A DNA stretch of 59,836 bases from an uncultured Colwellia sp. (GTDB lineage Bacteria > Pseudomonadota > Gammaproteobacteria > Enterobacterales > Alteromonadaceae): contig CAJXYE010000027.1 in NCBI GenBank assembly GCA_913063325.1, positions 1 to 59,836 of the forward strand, read 5' to 3'. Positions 54,553-59,836 of the stretch are shown here, one piece after another. The position numbers and the translations under genes were made by a program. The notes under the pieces are model-generated. The model made no database searches, was not told the DNA's origin, and saw nothing but the letters and a program-made list of their open reading frames with translations. Position 1 is the first letter of the stretch, and each line of letters begins with the position of its first letter.

Positions 54553-55641
54553 ATGACAAATAAAACAGTATTACATGCAAAGCACTTAGCTTCTGGCGCA
54601 AAAATGGTTGATTTCTTTGGCTGGGAAATGCCTATTAACTATGGCTCTCAAATTGAAGAGCATCATGCAGTAAGAACAAATGCTGGTATGTTTGATGTTT
54701 CACACATGACAATTGTTGATGTGCAAGGCACAGATGCAAAAAGCTTCTTACGTCGTTTAGTGATTAACGATGTAGCTAAGTTAACAACACCAGGTAAAGC
54801 GTTATACACAGGTATGTTAAACGAAGAAGGCGGCGTGATTGATGATTTGATCATTTACTTCTTCTCTGACACTAATTACCGTTTAGTGGTTAACTCTGCA
54901 ACACGTGAAAAAGATCTTGCCTGGATGACTAAGCAAGCTACTGGTTTTGATCTTACAATTACTGAGCGTCCTGAATTTGGCATGATCGCCGTTCAAGGCC
55001 CTGAAGCTATCGCAAAAGTAGCGACATTATTATCTGAAGAAGAGCGCGCTGCTGTTGAAGGCATGAAGCCATTCTTTGGTGTACAAATTGGCGATTTATT
55101 TATCGCAACTACCGGTTACACTGGTGAAAATGGCTACGAAATTATCGTTCCAGATAGCGCCGCTGAAGATTTCTGGCAAAAATTACTAGACGCAGGCGTA
55201 GCGCCATGTGGTTTAGGTGCCCGTGATACGTTACGTTTAGAAGCTGGCATGAACCTTTACGGTTTAGATATGGACGAAACTTTTTCGCCAATCGCTGCTA
55301 ACATGGCGTGGACAATTGCATGGGAACCAACAGACCGTGACTTTATCGGTCGTGACGTATTAACTGCACAAAAAGCGGCTGGCGACCAGCCTAAGCTTGT
55401 TGGTTTAGTACTGGAAGAGAAAGGTGTGCTTCGTTCACATCAAGTTGTTGTGACTGAATTTGGCAACGGTGAAATCACCTCAGGTACTTTCTCACCAACA
55501 TTAGGCCACAGTGTTGCTTTAGCACGTGTACCACGTAGCGTAAAAGTAGGCGATGTAGTTGAAGTTGAAATGCGTAAGAAATTAGTTAAAGTTACTGTTA
55601 CTAAGCCAAGCTTTGTTCGTAACGGCAAAAAAGTATTCTAA
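54553..55641 (+). CDS. gcvT: Aminomethyltransferase (glycine cleavage T protein)
   Basis: 362 residues. I chose the ATG at 54553, which has AGGTGG 5 bp upstream; a GTG three codons earlier overlaps that site. Signatures: [44 protein letters not shown] and [18 protein letters not shown]. It transfers the methylene unit from the lipoyl arm of GcvH to tetrahydrofolate. It is first in the gcvT-gcvH-gcvP operon; the 400-bp gap to gcvH holds two repeats. Confidence 0.96.
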   Translation: MTNKTVLHAKHLASGAKMVDFFGWEMPINYGSQIEEHHAVRTNAGMFDVSHMTIVDVQGTDAKSFLRRLVINDVAKLTTPGKALYTGMLNEEGGVIDDLIIYFFSDTNYRLVVNSATREKDLAWMTKQATGFDLTITERPEFGMIAVQGPEAIAKVATLLSEEERAAVEGMKPFFGVQIGDLFIATTGYTGENGYEIIVPDSAAEDFWQKLLDAGVAPCGLGARDTLRLEAGMNLYGLDMDETFSPIAANMAWTIAWEPTDRDFIGRDVLTAQKAAGDQPKLVGLVLEEKGVLRSHQVVVTEFGNGEITSGTFSPTLGHSVALARVPRSVKVGDVVEVEMRKKLVKVTVTKPSFVRNGKKVF

Positions 55642-55655
55642 TTCGTCATACTTGA

Positions 55656-55742
55656 AATTACAGCGGCATTGTCATCGTTATTCGTCCTATCACTTAGTGT
55701 ACTAAGCTCAAGGACTCACAACTCGACGGCTTTGCTGTAATT
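55656..55742 (+). repeat. Family D foldback element behind gcvT
   Basis: AATTACAGC and GCTGTAATT bound an 87-bp element starting 14 bp after the gcvT stop. An inner hairpin is GTCC...CTTAGTgtACTAAG...GGAC. The blocks GGCATTGTC, CACTTAG, ACTAAGCTC and GACGGCTTTGC recur in the same order behind gcvH (56461-56544). Confidence 0.75.
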
Positions 55743-55864
55743 CCAATTATTTAGAATTTATATTATTATCTAGCAGCTTTTGTGCTATATAAATTTACAG
55801 AAATTTAATCTATTGATCTAATCCAGTATTTGGTCAATTTACTAATCAATTTACTAATAAAGTA

Positions 55865-56024
55865 ATGCCATTTGGATTAATTAAGGTTACAGAATTCAAT
55901 GAGAATAAATTTTCAAGAGCAAGGCGCTTGATTGAGCAATAGCTGGCTATTGGGATTGAAAGCAACGATGTTATTGGACATTTAGACCATTTGAAAATGC
56001 TTACTTAATTAGTGCAATTGGTAT
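55865..56024. repeat. Family A 160-bp foldback repeat, copy 3
   Basis: Ends ATGCCATTTGGATTAATTAA and, read in reverse from the right, ATACCAATTGCACTAATTAA are imperfect inverted repeats; the length of 160 bp matches the copies at 9501 and 46375. The interior GCAAGGCGCTTGATTGAGCA and GATTGAAAGCAACG match copy 1. It is inserted between gcvT and gcvH, 20 bp before the gcvH start, and does not break either gene. Confidence 0.75.
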
Positions 56025-56043
56025 AACAATAGGAAAAATAAAA

Positions 56044-56433
56044 ATGAGCAATATTCCTTCAGAGTTAAAATATGCCACTTCACACGAATGGGTTAGCGTA
56101 GCAGAAGACGGTATCGTTACTGTTGGTATTACTGAACACGCACAAGGCCTTTTAGGCGACATGGTATTTGTTGAATTACCAGACGTTGATGATTCAATCA
56201 GCACGGGCGATGATGTTGCTGTTGCAGAATCTGTAAAAGCAGCTTCAGATATCTATGCACCTGTTTCAGGTACTGTTGTTGAAATCAACGAAGAATTAGA
56301 AGACTCTCCAGAGCTAGTTAACTCTGACGCGTTTGGTGAAGGTTGGTTATTTAAAGTGAAACTTGATGATGCAAGTGAGTTAGAAAACTTACTTGATGCT
56401 GAAGGTTATGCCTCGTCTATCGACGAAGACTAA
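56044..56433 (+). CDS. gcvH: Glycine cleavage H protein
   Basis: 129 residues. The lipoyl carrier shuttles the aminomethyl group between GcvP, GcvT and the L protein. The lipoylated Lys65 is in [28 protein letters not shown] at the N-terminus and [11 protein letters not shown] near the end are typical. AATAGGAAA lies before the ATG. Although the operon order is normal, a 160-bp repeat ends just upstream, so its translation start region is built partly from repeat sequence (GGTATAACAATAGGAA). Confidence 0.96.
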   Translation: MSNIPSELKYATSHEWVSVAEDGIVTVGITEHAQGLLGDMVFVELPDVDDSISTGDDVAVAESVKAASDIYAPVSGTVVEINEELEDSPELVNSDAFGEGWLFKVKLDDASELENLLDAEGYASSIDED

Positions 56434-56460
56434 TTTTCGTTTTTAGCGTCGTTAATCAAC

Positions 56461-56544
56461 TTTAGTCGGCATTGTCGGCGTTTCTTGTCTTGTCACTTAG
56501 CGGACTAAGCTCCAACGACAAGTAACTTGACGGCTTTGCCTAAA
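56461..56544 (+). repeat. Family D foldback element behind gcvH
   Basis: The second copy of the element behind gcvT, in the same orientation and 27 bp after the gcvH stop. Its inner hairpin is CTTGTC...CTTAGcggaCTAAG...GACAAG. The outer arms differ from copy 1 (CTTGTC/GACAAG against GTCC/GGAC) but still pair. TTTAG...GCA and TGCctAAA close the outside only weakly. Confidence 0.7.
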
Positions 56545-56600
56545 TACTGATTATCTTAGCTAAAACAGTAGTTCTAAATTTTAGACCTACATTAAATATT

Positions 56601-56640
56601 AAGCCTCTTTCTTCTTTTTAAGGATATGAGGCTTTCTTTT
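56601..56640 (+). other. Hairpin with T-rich tail between gcvH and gcvP
   Basis: AAGCCTC (56601-56607) and GAGGCTT (56628-56634) pair around a 20-nt loop and are followed by TCTTTTATTC. It resembles a weak terminator inside the operon and could lower gcvP expression relative to gcvT and gcvH. Confidence 0.4.
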
Positions 56641-56677
56641 ATTCTACATTTATAAAATTTATTTAAGTGAAACTGTT

Positions 56678-59575
56678 ATGACCTCAAAAGCAATTGTTAA
56701 CTCATTAACTGAGTTAGAGCAAACTGAAGACTTCATTCGTCGCCACATTGGCCCAAGCGAATCACAAACTCAAGCTATGTTGAAAGACCTAGGTGTTGAG
56801 TCGGTTGATGCCTTAATTGATGAAATCGTACCAAGTGATATTCGTTTAGCTGATTTGCCAAACATCCAAGAGAGTAAAACAGAAGTTCAAGCCTTGGCTG
56901 ATTTAAAAGCCGTTGCTAGCTTAAATAAAGTGAACGACACATACATTGGTTTAGGTTACTACGGTACCTTAACGCCAAACGTTATTTTACGTAACGTACT
57001 AGAAAATCCAGGTTGGTATACAGCGTATACGCCGTATCAACCAGAAATTGCTCAAGGTCGTTTAGAGTCATTATTAAACTTCCAACAAATGTGTATCGAC
57101 CTTACTGGTCTTGATTTAGCTTCAGCGTCATTATTAGATGAATCTACTGCAGCAGCAGAAGCCATGGCATTAGCCAAACGTGTTTCTAAAAACAAAAAAT
57201 CAAACTTATTCTTTATCTCAGATGATGTTTTCCCACAAACAATTGACGTTGTTAAGCAACGTGCAGCAATGTTTGATTTTGATATTATTGTTGCTCCTGC
57301 GGCAGAGGCAGCAGATCACGATGTATTCGGCGCCCTTATCCAATACCCAGGCGCAAGCGGTGAAGTTACTGATATCAGCGACTTAATTGCTAAACTTCAT
57401 GAGAAAAAAGCGATTGTTGCTGTAGCAGCAGACATCATGAGCTTAGTATTATTAAAATCTCCTGGTGAATTAGGCGCAGACGCAGTTATTGGTTCAACGC
57501 AACGTTTTGGTGTTCCAATGGGATACGGCGGACCACACGCGGCATTCTTCACTACTTCTGAAAAATACAAACGTTCGTTACCTGGTCGTATTATCGGTGT
57601 TTCAAAAGACACACGTGATAACAATGCACTACGTATGGCTATGCAAACACGTGAGCAGCATATACGTCGTGAAAAAGCCAACTCAAACATTTGTACAGCG
57701 CAAGTATTATTAGCCAACATGGCAGCGTTTTACGCGGTTTACCACGGTCCTCAAGGTTTAAAAACTATTGCTAACCGTATTCACCGTTTAACTGATATTT
57801 TATGTTTAGGTACAGCAACTAAGGGTTTAACGGCTGTTCATGCTAACTACTTCGACACATTAACATTCAATCTTGATAACAAAGATGAAGTGGTAGCACG
57901 CGCATTAACTGCTGGTGTTAACTTCCGCAGCGATGTTGACGGTCAAATCTCTATCTCACTAGATGAAACCACAACCCGTGACAACGTAGCACAACTTTTC
58001 GATATATTATTAGGTGCAGATCACGGTCTAAACGTTAGTGATTTAGATGACAAAATTGTTGAATGTGGTCATTCTTCAATTCCAGTATCATTAGTTCGTG
58101 AGTCAGCAATATTAACTCACCCAGTATTTAACTCGTACCACAGCGAAACAGAAATGCTTCGTTATATCAAAAAACTTGAGAACAAAGATTTAGCATTGAA
58201 CCACTCAATGATTTCTCTTGGCTCTTGTACAATGAAGTTAAATGCAACAGCGCAGATGATCCCAGTATCATGGCCTGAATTTGCTAACATGCATCCATTT
58301 GCACCTGTTGACCAAGCATTAGGTTACAAGAAAATGATTGATGAACTAGCCGACTGGTTAGTTGAATTAACAGGCTACGACAAAATGTCTATGCAACCTA
58401 ACTCAGGTGCACAAGGTGAGTACGCAGGTTTAATCTCAATTGTTAAATATCACGAAAGCCGTGGTGATTCACATCGTAACATTTGTTTAATCCCATCTTC
58501 AGCACATGGAACTAACCCTGCAACAGCGCAAATGGTTGGTCTTAAAGTTGTCGTAGTAGATTGTGACAAAGAAGGTAACGTTGACATGGCTGACTTAACA
58601 GCCAAAGCTGAAGAGCTTAGCGAAAACCTTGCTTGTATCATGATCACTTACCCGTCTACGCACGGTGTTTATGAAACTACGATTGCAGAAATTTGTAATA
58701 TCATTCATAACAACGGCGGTCAAGTTTACCTTGATGGCGCGAACATGAATGCTCAAGTAGGTTTAACATCACCAGGCCATATCGGCGCTGATGTTTCTCA
58801 CCTTAACTTACACAAAACTTTCGCTATTCCACATGGCGGCGGCGGTCCAGGTATGGGTCCTATCGGCGTTAAAGCGCATTTAGCACCATTCTTACCAGAC
58901 CATGCGTTAATTAACGTAGATGAAGAAACTAAAGGTAACGGCGCAGTATCAGCAGCACCATACGGTAGTGCCGGTATTTTATGTATCTCTTACCTTTACG
59001 TTGCACTTCTAGGTAAGAAAGGTGTTACTGATGCAAGTAAGTATGCAATCACTAATGCTAACTACATGGCAACTAAACTAGGCCAACATTACCCGTTGTT
59101 ATACACAGGTAAAAACGGTCGTGTTGCGCATGAATGTATTGTTGATTTACGTCCACTTAAAGCAACATCAGGTATTACTGAAGTTGATATCGCTAAGCGT
59201 TTAATCGATTACGGTTTCCATGCACCAACGATGTCGTTCCCAGTAGCGGGCACGTTCATGATTGAACCAACGGAATCAGAGTCTAAAGTTGAGCTTGACC
59301 GTTTTATTGAAGCAATGACCTGTATTCGTGATGAAGTACGTAAAGTTGAGTCAGGTGAGTGGGAATTAAATAACAACCCATTACAGAATGCGCCACATAC
59401 GTTAGCGGATATTACTGATACTTGGGATCGTGGTTACACGATTCAAGAAGCTGTGTTCCCAGTACCAGCGGCAGCAGCTAACAAATTCTGGCCAACGGTT
59501 AACCGTATAGATGATGTATACGGGGATCGTAACTTGGTTTGTAGTTGTCCTCCGATATCTACATATGTTGACTAA
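56678..59575 (+). CDS. gcvP: Glycine dehydrogenase (decarboxylating), P protein
   Basis: 965 residues, the single-chain bacterial form made of two homologous halves. It decarboxylates glycine with PLP and passes the aminomethyl group to GcvH. The PLP-Lys is residue 713 in [30 protein letters not shown] and [20 protein letters not shown] in the first half and [14 protein letters not shown] in the second are diagnostic. No strong ribosome-binding site precedes the ATG. It is the last gene of gcvTHP and has a clear terminator about 90 bp downstream. Confidence 0.97.
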   Translation: MTSKAIVNSLTELEQTEDFIRRHIGPSESQTQAMLKDLGVESVDALIDEIVPSDIRLADLPNIQESKTEVQALADLKAVASLNKVNDTYIGLGYYGTLTPNVILRNVLENPGWYTAYTPYQPEIAQGRLESLLNFQQMCIDLTGLDLASASLLDESTAAAEAMALAKRVSKNKKSNLFFISDDVFPQTIDVVKQRAAMFDFDIIVAPAAEAADHDVFGALIQYPGASGEVTDISDLIAKLHEKKAIVAVAADIMSLVLLKSPGELGADAVIGSTQRFGVPMGYGGPHAAFFTTSEKYKRSLPGRIIGVSKDTRDNNALRMAMQTREQHIRREKANSNICTAQVLLANMAAFYAVYHGPQGLKTIANRIHRLTDILCLGTATKGLTAVHANYFDTLTFNLDNKDEVVARALTAGVNFRSDVDGQISISLDETTTRDNVAQLFDILLGADHGLNVSDLDDKIVECGHSSIPVSLVRESAILTHPVFNSYHSETEMLRYIKKLENKDLALNHSMISLGSCTMKLNATAQMIPVSWPEFANMHPFAPVDQALGYKKMIDELADWLVELTGYDKMSMQPNSGAQGEYAGLISIVKYHESRGDSHRNICLIPSSAHGTNPATAQMVGLKVVVVDCDKEGNVDMADLTAKAEELSENLACIMITYPSTHGVYETTIAEICNIIHNNGGQVYLDGANMNAQVGLTSPGHIGADVSHLNLHKTFAIPHGGGGPGMGPIGVKAHLAPFLPDHALINVDEETKGNGAVSAAPYGSAGILCISYLYVALLGKKGVTDASKYAITNANYMATKLGQHYPLLYTGKNGRVAHECIVDLRPLKATSGITEVDIAKRLIDYGFHAPTMSFPVAGTFMIEPTESESKVELDRFIEAMTCIRDEVRKVESGEWELNNNPLQNAPHTLADITDTWDRGYTIQEAVFPVPAAAANKFWPTVNRIDDVYGDRNLVCSCPPISTYVD

Positions 59576-59600
59576 ATTTTCGAATGATCACAACAGATCA

Positions 59601-59650
59601 AGTTGGAAACCGGTGACATCAAGTTGGAAACTGCTAATGTAGTTGGAAAC
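59601..59650 (+). repeat. Triplicated AGTTGGAAAC behind gcvP
   Basis: AGTTGGAAAC occurs at 59601-59610, 59622-59631 and 59641-59650, spaced 21 and 19 bp. It lies between the gcvP stop and its terminator, so it is transcribed. No known element matches. Confidence 0.6.
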
Positions 59651-59667
59651 TTTAGATGAACTTTAGA

Positions 59668-59697
59668 AAGGCGAACCAGAAATGGTTCGCCTTTTTT
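59668..59697 (+). terminator. Intrinsic terminator of gcvTHP
   Basis: AAGGCGAACC and GGTTCGCCTT pair around a 6-nt loop, followed by TTTTTT, about 95 bp after the gcvP stop. Confidence 0.93.
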
Positions 59698-59808
59698 GTA
59701 CTTAATTGAGGTTATCTGTAGAGATTAAAACTATTAGATATAGATTTGTATATAGGATCGTAAGCGTCCGGCAAAGAGCATCTAAACAATAAGTAGTTAT
59801 CAAGTTAA

Positions 59809-59836
59809 GTTACTTCAAACAATTATTTGGAGTAAC
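59809..59836. other. Near-palindrome at the window end
   Basis: GTTACTTCAAAC and its mirror TTTGGAGTAAC form a 28-bp near-palindrome centred on AATT, cut at or near the window edge. It may be an operator or the start of another foldback element; nothing more can be said without the next bases. Confidence 0.35.

Overview
The window is an ordinary chromosomal stretch of a marine gammaproteobacterium, most likely Colwellia or a close relative in the Alteromonadales. The evidence is the AT-rich sequence, the conserved gene orders rsmE-gshB-yqgE-ruvX and (zapA, 6S RNA)/ygfB-pepP-ubiH-ubiI-gcvTHP, the long Pseudomonas-type isocitrate lyase, and several families of intergenic foldback repeats. I see no phage, plasmid, transposase, rRNA, tRNA or CRISPR array. 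The species assignment is inference from memory of the families, not a database result.

Layout. 1-2347: a PhoB-box-controlled phosphate-binding protein and ispH. 2700-10322: a type IV pilus minor-pilin operon (pilV, pilW, pilX, pilY1, pilE, a TapY2-like protein) with a convergent FimT/GspH pseudopilin. 10435-15291: pheA, a MAPEG protein, a penicillin-acylase-family Ntn hydrolase and a secreted orphan. 15700-22227: a glyoxylate-shunt neighbourhood in which malate synthase G and isocitrate lyase flank a lysR-lrgA-lrgB operon. 22398-29918: a DUF481 outer-membrane protein, then a BigR/YgaV-like ArsR repressor heading an RND efflux operon, divergent from a DUF2892 / rhodanese / DsbA-like operon, with twin palindromic operators between them. 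29992-35955: lysA, an FMN reductase with a divergent LysR regulator, and small envelope proteins including an M23 peptidase. 36000-39099: a three-gene HlyD/ABC exporter operon. 39224-43198: rsmE-gshB-yqgE-ruvX and an AEC transporter. 43369-47860: a DUF3313-like protein, metK with tandem met boxes, murI and an MFS transporter. 47863-49665: 6S RNA, zapA and ygfB. 49738-59575: pepP, ubiH, ubiI and the glycine cleavage operon gcvTHP.

Most notable. (1) The 6S RNA gene (ssrS, minus strand, about 48208-48391) is followed downstream by three tandem partial copies of its own 3' portion. They repeat about every 117 bp, fill the space up to the MFS stop codon, and share a segment that the parent gene lacks. 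(2) murI has its whole catalytic N-terminus in frame, but no ATG, GTG or TTG between the upstream in-frame stop and the active-site DSGVGG motif. A perfect 15-bp-arm hairpin and a 160-bp mobile-like repeat lie just upstream. (3) The ArsR/RND/rhodanese region looks like a reactive-sulfur-responsive regulon that includes an efflux pump. (4) The LrgAB pair lies between the two glyoxylate-shunt enzymes; the plant glycolate/glycerate transporter belongs to the LrgAB family. (5) At least four families of intergenic foldback elements are present, two with base changes that preserve hairpin pairing, and one repeated just behind the stop codons of both gcvT and gcvH.

Start codons were moved inward from the longest open frame where a ribosome-binding site or the family's usual N-terminus supported it; these choices are stated in the entries.
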